Positions 10,998-21,574 of a stretch of DNA of 64,000 bases are shown in pieces. Location of the stretch: positions 23,840,371-23,904,370 of the forward strand of contig JAAALK010000285.1 in assembly GCA_019279435.1 (NCBI GenBank). The letters are read 5' to 3'. A program made the position numbers and the translations under genes. Origin of the DNA: Zizania palustris (lineage: Eukaryota; Streptophyta; Magnoliopsida; Poales; Poaceae). The notes under the pieces were generated by a model that made no database searches, had not been told where the DNA came from, and saw nothing but the letters and a program-made list of their open reading frames with translations. How positions within the stretch are numbered: the first letter of the stretch is position 1; each line of letters begins with the position of its first letter.

Positions 10998-13127
10998 CCC
11001 CCTGGTCGTCCGCGTTATACCCCTACGCCCAATCGCTGCGAGAACGAACAGAGCTCCTGCATTCCACATTTTAGCGCACCACCGCCGCCCGTCCTCCAGC
11101 CGCCGCTCGCCGTCGCCAGAGCCCCTCTCCGTCCACGCCGACCGCACCGTCGTGACCGCCGGGACCTCACCGACCTCGGCCACCACTCCGTCGACGACAA
11201 ACCCCGCCGGATCACCGTCGCCGCCAAGGACCCGAGCGCCTCCACCGCCTCCGCTCATCGCCGGCCTAGCTCCGTCGACCGTTCGTCACCGCAAAGGTAC
11301 CCTCGAGATCCCCGTAGCACCCTCTTTCCATTTTAGGCCTTACCTTCGAGCGCCATCGCTCGTCGTGGCCCCTGGCCCGCTCGCCGTCGCTGGAGAAGAC
11401 GACCGGCACGGGTCGAGTACCCGTGCCGTGTCGGATTCAATCCGCGCCGTGCGATCTGGATCTAACGGTACTGAATTAATCCCTCGTGGGGTTTAATCGG
11501 CGCAGTTGGATCTGTGCGAAGGGGTACATTTTAATCTCGTGCGTCCGTTAGTTTTAAAACCGCGCATCGCATCTAAGCCGTCCATCGCGTACCGGTTCGA
11601 TGTTTTAATCTCAGCCGTCCACGTCAACTTACGCGCCCGGCCTCGTCTGCGCGCGTTGGATCTGGATCCGACGGTCCAGATCGACTCGGCACACGCGCAC
11701 AGTGCGCGGGTTCACCGTGAGCCTGGCTCACCGTGGACCCTAGGGGTTTAAAAATTGAAAATGAATTTCAGAAATACTTTTAAACTTGTAAAATTCATAT
11801 CTGGTGCATTTGAACTCTAAAAATTGCCATTCCAATTTCAGAAAATTCATAATATTATTCTCTACATGTTTATGCAATAAAAACAGTAGGTTTACTTTGA
11901 CTTTTTCATGTTTATTTAAATGAATATTCAAATGCCCTTAGAATTAAAATATGAATTCAAATATTTAAACTTTAGAAAAATTCATATTTATTCCTTTTCT
12001 GTTCATGTACTGAAAACCACTAAGTTAACATGGACCCTTCATTTTAAAATTTATCAGGAAATTTAATAGGAGGCTATTCACATTTAAACACCTCTTTCTA
12101 AAAAGGACAACTTTTTAATTCCTTTAAAATTTATTTATGAAATAAACCACAGAACCTGAACAATTGAAATTATTTTATTTTTAATCAAACCAACTTTAAC
12201 TTATGTGCTTATAATGTAATGTTATATTGTTTGATTGAATGTTGCGTTCTTTTTATTTTACTTTACTATATCAAAAAGACTACGACGCCGTCGAGGAGCC
12301 GGAGTACTTCCCCGAAGTCCCTCCCTCTCCCTTTGCTGAACAAGGCAAGTCACCAAACCAATCTTTTGAGCATATTGAACCCATGTTTGATTAAACTATC
12401 GCTAAAACACATAGGTTATATGTGCATTAGTCAAATGAACCCTTACAATATATTTATTTAGGATCCCCCGACCTTGATGTGCAACCCAAGCCATGCTCTC
12501 TAGCCTAAACTCCTTGTCACCATATGATAAATGTTATTAGCTAGTGTCCAATATATCGACACGATCGCTATAGGATAAAAATGAGTCGTAGTACATGGTT
12601 CTACTATATGATCCCCATTGTTTCTTGTCTATGGAATTCTGTCGGTGTTGGAGTTGTGGTTATGAGTGAATGCATGGTGGGTTCCGGGTGCAAGCTAGGG
12701 CATTGGTCGGTAGCACCCGGGGCACTATAAGGACCGGTCTGCGGGATCCGTCGCAATACACTTCTGTACTAACCACAAGTCTAGTGGGTAAGTCCTAACT
12801 AAGGTATGGATTGTTCCAAACCGAGGCCACCATTTGGAGATGGGTCAAGTTGCACCTGCGGGTGACTTGTACCAATGTGGCGCAAAAGGGGGTGCGACGT
12901 TAGCCGGGATGCGGCCCGGCGCGCCGGCGAAACCTAGAGCGGGTGGTTGTCGCTTGGAGCATTTCATGCCGAGGTTTTGGCACGAGTTCCCGTGGTATGG
13001 GTCATCTCATTTGGGATGAGTGCGTGCCTTGTGGGTACAGTAGTACATCTCTGATCAGAGTCTTAAATCTTTTCGAAAAGCCGAGCCCACGGTCAAGGGC
13101 GGGTTGCGTGACATCCCACAGTTAGAT

Positions 13128-13810
13128 TACTTTGAATATGTGTGTGCATGATGGTTTGACATGTAAGGACTGTTGTGCGAGGAGGTAAAACATACTCCTC
13201 GAGTTAGATGATGATGTTGATGTTCATGTTTACTTTCCCGCATGATTAAAATTTGACTACACTAAATGCAATAACTGAAAATGTACTTTTCCGCACTGTT
13301 AGCCATTATTACTTGTATTTGCGGTGGCTTGTTGAGTACTTTTTGTACTCATACCCGTTGGACCCCACAGAGGATGCCTACTATGAAGACGGTCTGGAGT
13401 AGCGACCCAGTCAAGAGAAAAGATCTTGAAGAAGACGTTCGTCATGCAGACGGTCTGGATGCCTACTTTGAATATGTGTGTGCATGATGGATTGACATGT
13501 AAGGACTGTTGTGCGAGGAGGTAAAACGTACTCTTCGAGTTAGTTGATGTTGTTGATATTCATGTTTACTTTTCCGCATGATTAAAATGTGATTACACTA
13601 AATGCAATAACTGAAACTGTACTTTTCCGCAATGTTAGCCATTACCCTTCTTTGTTTATTATCCTGCATTACAACTTGCATTTGCAGTGGCTTGTTGAGT
13701 ACTTTTTGTACTCATACCCGTTGGACCCCACAGAGGATGCTTACTATGAAGACGGTCTGGAGTAGCGACCCAGTCGGGAAGAAAGATCCTGAAGGAGATG
13801 TTCGTCATGC
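13128..13810 (+). repeat. Direct duplication of about 336 bp inside LTR2
   Basis: The stretch starting TACTTTGAATATG at 13128 is repeated from 13464. The first copy lacks roughly 27 bases (13308 region) that the second copy and LTR1 keep, and carries other variants (agtcaagagaaaagatc). Those variants are also found at the end of LTR3. LTR1 has a single copy. Confidence 0.88.
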
Positions 13811-13981
13811 CGCTTTCTAATTATTTTTATTACTGTTTTTACTAAAACTTTGATGTAATAAATATGCTCTGCGTACCATGGATATTGTCGTATGTACGTT
13901 GTCACATGATGAACCTCTTGTATTATTGTTTTTCTTCTGAAATTCAATAATGTATCGATTTTGGTAAATCGGGGCGCTACA

Positions 13982-16105
13982 ATCCTCGCCTCGCTCCACC
14001 AGCTCCAGCCGCTCAGCCGACGCCAGCCGCCAAGGCCCCGATCTTGAAGGATCGCCAAGGGAGGCCGGTCTTCTGCTTCAACTGCCGCAAGGAAGGGCAC
14101 TATTCGCACCAGTGTCCTCACCCCAAGCAGCCCCGAGGCGCGGCACCCAACCAGGCGGTGCGTGCCCGCGTCAACCACATCAACGCGGAGGAAGCTCAGG
14201 AGGCTCCCAAAGTCATGCTCGGTACGTTTACTGTGAATTCCGTACCAGCCGTAATATTATTTGACTCTGGAGCAACACACTCCTTCGTCTCAGAAGATTT
14301 TGTGAAAATCAACGAATTGGATGTACTCCCTCTATCCGTCCCCATGGTGATTGCCACTCCAGGCAATAGAACCTTAGCCCGCTTATACAGCCCTAAGGTT
14401 CAGATAGAGATCCAAGGAGTATTATTCCGGGCCGAGCCAGTCCTCATAAAATGCACCGGACTCGACCTCATCCAGGGATGGATTGGTTGATGAAGCACAA
14501 GGGAGTGATCCACTGTGCCAACAAGTCCATCACAGTGACCAACCCTGAAGGCGAAGCCGTCACCTTTCGGATGACCAGTCGCAAACCACTCGAAGCATCC
14601 CTCCACTCGCTAGCTCTTGAAGAAGTACCCATAGTCAAGGAGTTCATGGACGTCTTCCTTGAAGACCTACCAGGAATGCCTCCCAAGCAGGACATCGAAT
14701 TCAGAATCGAACTTGTCCCCGGGACCACTCCAATCTCCAAGCGCCCATACCGGATGGCCGCTAATGAATTAGCCGAGGTCAAGAGCAACATCGAAGACCT
14801 AGAGCAGAAAGGGTACATCCGACCGAGTACCTCACCCAGGGGTGCACCGGCCATCTTCGCTATGAAGAAAGACAAGACCAAGAGGATGTGCGTGGACTAT
14901 AGAGCCCTGAACGACGTAACCATCAAGAACAAGTACCCATTGCCTCGGATCGACGACCTGTTCGATCAACTGAAGGGATCCTCGGTGTTTTCCAAGATTG
15001 ACCTCAGGTCAGGTTATCACCAATTGAGGATTAGAGAAGAGGACATACCCAAGACTGCCTTCACCTCCCGCTATGGACTCTACGAGTATACAGTGATGTT
15101 GTTCGGACTCACGAATGCCCCGGCCTTTTTCATGAACATGATGAACAATGCATTCATGGAGTTCTTCGATAAGTTCATCGTGGTATTCATCGACGATATC
15201 CTCGTTTACTCCAAGACCAAGGAAGAACACTGAGACTCACCTTCGTCTGACCCTCGGAAAGCTAAGGGAGTAGCAACTGTACGCCAAATACAGCAAATGC
15301 GAATTTTGGTTGTCTGAGGTGAAGTTCCTCGACCATGTTATATCTGTCCGGAGGAATAGCAGTGGACCCAACCACCATTGAAGCAGTAACCAACTGGCTG
15401 CAGCCCATGACCGTGACCGAGATCCGGTGTTTTCTCGGATTGGCCGGATACTACCGCCGGTTCATCGATAATTTTTCGAAAGATCGCCAAACCTATGACC
15501 AGGCTGTTGCAGAAGGAAGTAAAGTTTGAATGGACCCTCGACTGCGAAGAAAGCTTCCAGACCCTCAAGAAGAAGCTCGTGTCAGCTCCTATTCTGACTC
15601 TGCCAGACATCCGAAAGACTTCCACGTCTACTGTGATGCCTCTCGTCAAGGATTGGGATGCGTCTTAATGCAAGAAGGGAAGGTGATATCCTACGCCTCC
15701 CGACAACTGAGACCGCATGAGCTGAACTACCCGACCCACGACCTGGAGTTAGCAGCCGTGGTTCATGCCTTGATGATATGGAGACATTACCTTGTGGGGA
15801 ATCGGTGTGAGGTCTTCACCGACCACAAGAGCCTCAAGTATATATTCACCCAACCAGATCTGAACCTCAGGCAAAGGAGATGGTTGGAACTGATTAAGGA
15901 TTATGACTTGGGCATCCATTATCATCCAGGCAAAGCGAATGTGGTGGTAGACGCCCTTAGTCGAAAAGGGTACTGCAACGCCATCATGATTCAGGACCAA
16001 GCTCCTTTACTTTACAAGGAGATGGAAAGGCTAAATCTAGGGATCACCACCCGAGCGTACCTCGCTGCCTTGGAGTCTCGGCCTGTCTTGATAGACCAGA
16101 TCTGA
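13982..16105 (+). pseudogene. Tekay-type gag (zinc knuckle)-PR-RT-RNase H, second internal region (5' truncated, frameshifted)
   Basis: Sequence begins abruptly at the point matching about 6662 of the first internal region, so PBS, ORF0 and gag core are absent. Readable blocks: zinc knuckle and protease (14044-14490); RT (14451-15233), with intact [12 protein letters not shown] and FIDD; the end of RT (15335-15529); RNase H (15530-16105). Frameshifts occur near 14476 (base loss in the GMDWL region), near 15230 (extra base in the EEH region) and near 15340. There is a TAG at about 15270, and a TGA near 16103 before the integrase. Unlike the first copy, the catalytic RT residues are preserved. 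The upstream neighbour is an LTR, which cannot be the native order. Confidence 0.88.
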
Positions 16106-16132
16106 AAAAAGCAGAAGGAAGACCCGGACATC

Positions 16133-17515
16133 TTGGAGATCCAACAGAACATGCGAAAGGGTAAAGCCCCTGGATTTTCCGAGGACGAGCATGGTACCAT
16201 CTGGTTCGGAAACCGGATATGCGTACCCGACCAGCCTAAGTTGAAGACTCTCATCCTTCAAGAAGCCCACGATACTCTATACTCCATTCATCCCGGGAGT
16301 ACCAAGATGTATCAAGACCTGAATGAAAAATATTGGTGGGTCAGCATGAAGAGAGAAATAGCTGAGTATGTGGCCAAGTGCGACACATGCCGGCGAGTTA
16401 AGGCAGAGCATCAAAGACCTGTCGGACTTCTTCAACCCCTCAAAGTCCCTGAATGGAAGTGGGAAGAGATAGGAATGGACTTCATCACGGGACTGCCCAG
16501 AACCCAAGCTAGTCACGATTCTATCTGGGTAATCGTCGACCGACTCACCAAAGTGGCTCACTTCATCCCGGTCAAGACAACTTACACCGTCGCCAAGTTG
16601 GCCGAGTTGTACATGACCCGGATAGTATGCCTTCACGGAGTTCCTAAGAAGATTGTATCTGACCGCGGGAGCCAGTTTACCTCCAAGTTTTGGAAGAACC
16701 TTCAAGAGGAACTCGGCACCCGGCTGAACTTTAGCACCGCCTATCATCCACAGACCAACGGTCAAACCGAAAGGGTCAACCAGATATTGGAGGATATGCT
16801 TAGAGCTTGCGCTCTAGACTTTGGCGGAATGTGGGACAAGAACTTACCCTATGCAGAGTTCTCCTACAACAACAGCTATCAAGCCAGCCTGCAAATGTCC
16901 CCGTTCGAAGCACTCTATGGGCGCAAGTGCAGAACACCGTTGCTCTGGGATCAAACCGGAGAATCACAACTGTTTGGGACAGATATATTAAGAGAAGCTG
17001 AAGAGAAGGTCAAGATCATAAGAGACCGGTTAAAGATAGCCCAGTCCCGACATAAGAGCTACGCCGATAACCGTCGAAGATACCTCACCTTTGAGGAGGA
17101 CGATTATGTCTATCTCCGAGTCACTCCCCTCCACGGCACTCAAAGGTTCAACATGAAAGGCAAGCTAGCGCCCCGCTACGTCGGACCTTTCCAGATCCTC
17201 CGACGACGGGGAGAAGTGGCATATCAACTCGAACTGCCTCCATCTTTGGCAGGGGTTCATGATGTGTTCCATGTCTCTCAGCTGAAGAAGTGCCTTCGCG
17301 TGCCCGCCGAACAAGCCGACCTTCAACAGCTCAACGCCCAAGAAGACTTGACCTACATCGAGAAACACATCAAGATCTTGGAAACCAAGGAAAGGGTAAC
17401 TAGGAGTCGTGTAGTTCGCTTCTGTAAGGTTCAGTGGGACAACCACACCGCCGAAGAAGCCACATGGGAAAAAGAAGACGAACTGAAAGCCCAATACCCC
17501 GAGTTATTCGAGTAA
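16133..17515 (+). CDS. Tekay-type integrase with C-terminal chromodomain (open frame, 460 aa, part of pol)
   Basis: An uninterrupted frame covering all of integrase. The zinc-binding HHCC module is at H46, H53, C83 and C86. The catalytic triad is D116 (GMDFI), D177 (VSDRGSQF) and E213 (GQTERVN), with 35 residues between the last two, as in retroviral integrases. The GPF module (YVGPFQIL) is near 363. A chromodomain-like tail with W and aromatic residues (VQWDNHTAEEATW) is near 440. The chromodomain defines chromoviruses, and this arrangement points to Tekay/Del. The ATG at 16133 is only the first in-frame methionine: natively this is released from a longer polyprotein, whose frame stops just upstream (TGA near 16103). 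It ends 30 bp before the polypurine tract. It is probably not expressed as a separate protein. Confidence 0.85.
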   Translation: MEIQQNMRKGKAPGFSEDEHGTIWFGNRICVPDQPKLKTLILQEAHDTLYSIHPGSTKMYQDLNEKYWWVSMKREIAEYVAKCDTCRRVKAEHQRPVGLLQPLKVPEWKWEEIGMDFITGLPRTQASHDSIWVIVDRLTKVAHFIPVKTTYTVAKLAELYMTRIVCLHGVPKKIVSDRGSQFTSKFWKNLQEELGTRLNFSTAYHPQTNGQTERVNQILEDMLRACALDFGGMWDKNLPYAEFSYNNSYQASLQMSPFEALYGRKCRTPLLWDQTGESQLFGTDILREAEEKVKIIRDRLKIAQSRHKSYADNRRRYLTFEEDDYVYLRVTPLHGTQRFNMKGKLAPRYVGPFQILRRRGEVAYQLELPPSLAGVHDVFHVSQLKKCLRVPAEQADLQQLNAQEDLTYIEKHIKILETKERVTRSRVVRFCKVQWDNHTAEEATWEKEDELKAQYPELFE

Positions 17516-17545
17516 CGTTCCAATCTCGAGGACGAGATTCTCTGT

Positions 17546-17557
17546 AAGGGGGATAGG
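17546..17557 (+). other. Polypurine tract before LTR3
   Basis: AAGGGGGATAGG two bases before the TG of LTR3, identical to the tract at 10229. Confidence 0.88.
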
Positions 17558-17559
17558 TT

Positions 17560-20500
17560 TGTAACACCCCAAATTTTCAAAGAAATAAAGATATTATTTA
17601 ATTCAATTTCTGGATTTTATTATTTTGAAAATACCTTTAAATACCCTTCTCTACCACTTTGAACTACAACATAGAGTAAAAGGCCAAACCAGGAGATGAA
17701 ACTTTTTGTGTGTGATCCTAAGACCAAAATATATTTTTGAGAATTTTTATAGATTTTTACCAAGCTTGGAAGTAGCCCTAAAATTTTAATCTATTTCCTG
17801 GAATTATTTTTATTCAGAAATGTTTTAAAACAGTAACGGGCCCCTCCCCTCGCTTTCTCTCTCTCCCGACCGGCCCAGCCCACGTCCTCCCACGTGCCCC
17901 GTCTGACCGCTGGACCCCACCAGTCGGTGACTCCCTTCCCCCTCGCGCACGTGCTCGACAGCCCGACCCCACCTGTCGGCGCCAACCAGCCCACTCCCTT
18001 GGCCGAGCCTGACCCCACCCGTCAGTCACCACCCTCACTCGCTCGCGCTCGCTGGACAGTGGCCCCCACCTGTCGGACCCATCGTCAACCTCGCGCCGCC
18101 GCCCCCAAATTTCGCCGGCCGACTTTAATCCCTCGGATTCGCCCATCGCCGGTCCCCTCCCCTCCATTTATCACCGTCAATGAATTCCCCGTATCACGAC
18201 GACCGTTTCCCCTCTTAATTCCACGCGTGATCATCCCGTTATCGCCTGCATGCGGTGAAACCGCCTCGTGGGCGTTCACTCACGGTCTCCCCCGATTGCG
18301 CCCCCCTGCCCCGCCGGTACCCCTATTTAAACCGCTGGCCTCCACCACGTCTGACCCCCACGACCATTCGCTGAGAGGACAAATAGAGCGCCCGCAATTT
18401 GCCTTTTAGCGCACACCTACTGTTTCGCCTCCGGCCACCGCTCGCCGTCACCATCGTCACCATCGTGACCGCAAGGATGACCCCGACCTCGGCCGCCCCT
18501 CTGTCGACACTGAACCCCACCGGATCGCCGTCACCGACAAGAAGCCGAACACCTTCACCGCCTCCGCTCGTCGCCGGCCTCACCCCGTCGACCCCGGACC
18601 ACCGCAAGGGTACCCTCTTGTTCCCCTCGGTACCCTCTTTACGTTTTTAGTCCTAGCTAGGCCAGATAGCCCTCGTCGTCGCCGGAATCGCTCACCGTCG
18701 CGTCGCCAGAGTCGGGGAAGAAGGGGTACTTTGCCCCCCCCCGACACGCGTCGTGTCCGGATTCAATCCCGGCCGTGCGATCTAGATCCAACGCCGGCAA
18801 TTAAATCATCTATTCGGTTTAATCCACGCTGTCGGATCTGAGTGAAGCGGTACGGTGCGATCTTGTGCGTTCGTTGGTATTTAAAACCCTCGTTCAATCT
18901 CCGCCGTCCATCGCATACCGGTTCAACGTTTTAATCTTAGCCGTCCACGTCATTTTAACTCCTCTGCCTCGCCCATGACCGCCCGATCGCGATCCAACGG
19001 TGGATCTTGATCCGGTGCACGCGCACAGTGTGCGGGTGCACGGTGGACTCGGCTCTCCATGGACCGACGCCTGTTTTTGGTTTAATTTAATTTCCAGAAA
19101 TGCTTTTAAACTTCAAAAATTCATATCGAGCGCATTTGAACTCTAAAAATTGTCATTTCAATTCAGAAATTTTATAATTTTATTCTCTACACATTAATTC
19201 AATAAAAACAATATGTTACTTTAGACTTTTCATGTTTATTTAAATAGGTATTCAAATGCCATTAGGATAAAAATGTAAATTTAATTATTTAAATTTCAGT
19301 AAGTCTTATATTTAATTATTTCCTGTTAATATGCTGAGACCACTAAGTTTTCTCTGAACCATTTATTCCAAATTAAATATAAAACTTAAAGTGAGATTAT
19401 TCACAATTAAAGACCCCTTATAAAAAGGACAATATCCCATTTTAGTTAAATTTATATATTTATAAAATAGATTTCAAAAACTTAAACAACTCGACTTTAT
19501 CTAAGATAAAAACCAAATTGAACATATGTGCTTGTTGTGTGACTTTTGGATTGTTTAATTGAATGTCACGTTTAATTTATTTATATCGAGAAGACTACGA
19601 TGCCGCCGAGGAGCCGGAGTACTTTCCCGAAGTTCCTCCCTCGCCTTTCGCTGAACAAGGCAAGTCGCCAAACAACTTTTTTGAGCATATTGAACCCATG
19701 CTTTATTAAACTATCGCTAAAACACATAGGCTATACATGCATTAGTATATATTTATTTAGGATCCCCGACCTTGATGTGCAGCCCAAGCCATGCTATCTC
19801 GCCTAACCTCCTTGTCACCTTATGATTAATGTTATTAGCTAGTGTCCAATGTATTGACACGATCGCTATAGGATAAAAATGAGTCGTAGCACATGGTTCT
19901 ACTATATGATCCCCCTTGTTTCTTATATATGGAATTCTGTCGGTGATGAGTTGTGGTTGTGAGTGGATGCATGGTGGGTTCCGGGTGCAAGCTAGGGCAT
20001 TGGTCGGTAGCACCCGGGGCACTATAAGGGCCGGTCTGCGGGATCTTTTGCAATACACTTCCGTACTAACAACAAGTCTAATGGGTAAGTCCTAACTAAG
20101 GTATGGAGTGTTCCAAACCGAGGCCACCATTTGGAGATGGGTCAAGCAGCACCTGCGGGTGGCTTGTACCAATGTGGTGCAAAAGGGGGTACGACGTTAG
20201 CCGGGATGCGGCCCGGCGCGCCGGCGAAACCTAGAGCGGGTGGTTGTCGCTTGGAGCATTTCATGCCGAGGTTTTGGCACGAGTTCCCGTGGTATGGGTC
20301 ATCTCATTTGGGATGAGTGCGTGCCTTGTGGGTACAGTAGTACATCTCTGATCAGAGTCTTAAATCTTTTCGAAAAGCCGAGCCCACGGTCAAGGGCGGG
20401 TTGCGTGACATCCCACAGTTAGATTACTTTGAATATGTGTGTGCATGATGGTTTGACATGTAAGGACTGTTGTGCGAGGAGGTAAAACATACTCCTCGAG

Positions 20501-20755
20501 TTAGATGATGATGTTGATGTTCATGTTTACTTTCCCGCATGATTAAAATTTGACTACACTAAATGCAATAACTGAAAATGTACTTTTCCGCACTGTTAGC
20601 CATTATTACTTGTATTTGCGGTGGCTTGTTGAGTACTTTTTGTACTCATACCCGTTGGACCCCACAGAGGATGCCTACTATGAAGACGGTCTGGAGTAGC
20701 GACCCAGTCAAGAGAAAAGATCTTGAAGAAGACGTTCGTCATGCAGACGGTCTGG
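17560..20755 (+). repeat. LTR3 of the Tekay-type compound (3' truncated, mosaic)
   Basis: Starts TGTAACACCCC. From 17560 to about 20150 it tracks LTR1 almost base for base. From about 20160 to its end it carries LTR2-type variants (gggatgcggcccggcgcg, acttgtatttgcggtgg, agtcaagagaaaagatc). It stops at CTGG (20752-20755), where element B sequence takes over; these four bases fit both sides. A small gap near 19746 removes about 25 bp relative to LTR1. No gene is seen. Confidence 0.9.
18324..18331 (+). promoter_or_regulatory. Probable TATA box of LTR3
   Basis: TATTTAAA in the same GC-rich context as 1962 in LTR1. Confidence 0.5.
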
Positions 20756-21574
20756 TACAAAACGTCCTCCGGATACGCTAACAAAATCGTAATCCGAAAG
20801 ATCTCTACCTGACAGACACTCTACTTTGTTATGGACAGCGTCAACCGATACATCGGCCAATGCTACCTGGGCCGAAGTGTCCATGGGAATGACCTCTACC
20901 TCATCGTCGTCCCACTGTATTAGGCACTGGTGTAGGGTAGAAGGAATGTAGCAATTTGTGTGAATCCAGTCGCGCCCGAGCAGCACGCTGTAGTTACCTT
21001 GTACGTCGACGACGAAAAATGTTGTTGGCAATGTCTTGTTGCCCACCGTCAACTCCATGGAGAGTACGCCCTTGGCCTCAGAGCTCTCGCCGTTGAAGCC
21101 ATTGAGCATCAAGTTAGTCTTCTTCAGATCATCCTCACCCCTGCCAAGTTTCTTCAACAACGAGTAAGGCATTAAGTTAACAGTGGCGCAGCCGTCGACG
21201 AGCATTCGGGAAATCAGCTTTCCACCAATGTGACCTCTAACGTAGAGGGGTTTCAGATGGCGAGCCGAGTCCTCGGGCTTCTCGAAGATGTAATTGCGCA
21301 GGCCAAGGTTCAATTGAGTGACCTTGGCCTCATCCTGTGGCAGGGCGAACTCGGCGGGCAGCGTGACGATGTTGATGTCCATCGCTTGGGGTGCGGGTCC
21401 CTCAGAGACGGGCGAGTAATCATCATCGAGCATGTCATCGTCGTCGTCGCTTGGACTAGGAGCCAGGTTGGTTATCTCAACTGGCTTCTCCCTCCATACC
21501 TGTCTTGTAGCTGGCCGAGGGCAGATTTCCTCGAAGATAGCGTCGCGCTCGCCCTCGGCTTCCTTCTCGCGCAT
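20756..21574 (-). pseudogene. Element B aspartic protease region
   Basis: The minus-strand frame reads into a gypsy retropepsin-like domain: ISRMLVDGCATVNLMPYSLL around 21130-21200, followed by VLLGRDWIH near 20985. In the relative B' the active-site segment reads LVDGGATVNLMPYS, so a glycine beside the catalytic Asp is Cys here. The frame follows a linker rich in acidic residues (DDDDDMLDDDYSP). The protease would cut the gag-pol polyprotein. After VSVSGGRFVP it is cut by the junction with LTR3. About 213 bp that B' has before RT (63057-63269) are missing from this copy. Confidence 0.85.

Larger units (their letters stand above)
10243..13981 (+). repeat. LTR2 of the Tekay-type compound (3739 bp, divergent subfamily, with an internal duplication)
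   Basis: Complete ends (TGTAACACCCC ... GGGGCGCTACA). It differs from LTR1 and LTR3 by many substitutions and small indels in its first 2.5 kb, so it comes from a different insertion (Y). It is about 300 bp longer because of a direct duplication at 13128-13810. It is followed immediately, without a primer binding site, by mid-gag sequence of another copy, which is what an insertion into gag would leave. The reading frames inside it are compositional; no gene is seen. Confidence 0.9.
1194..20755 (+). mobile_element. Ty3/gypsy Tekay/Del-type compound (LTR-internal-LTR-internal-LTR), elements Z and Y
   Basis: Three LTRs of one family (1194-4623, 10243-13981, 17560-20755) alternate with two internal regions. 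The first internal region (4624-10242) is complete; the second (13982-17559) starts in the middle of gag. All LTRs begin TGTAACACCCC; intact ones end GGGGCGCTACA. A polypurine tract precedes the second and third LTRs. LTR1 and the first 2.6 kb of LTR3 are nearly identical, while LTR2 is clearly divergent. The simplest reading is an element Z (LTR1 and LTR3) that received a relative Y in its gag. Homologous recombination between the two 5' internal regions then removed Y's 5' LTR. The target site of Z is gctac (1189-1193) in B; the right copy is lost with the truncated end of LTR3. Confidence 0.85.
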
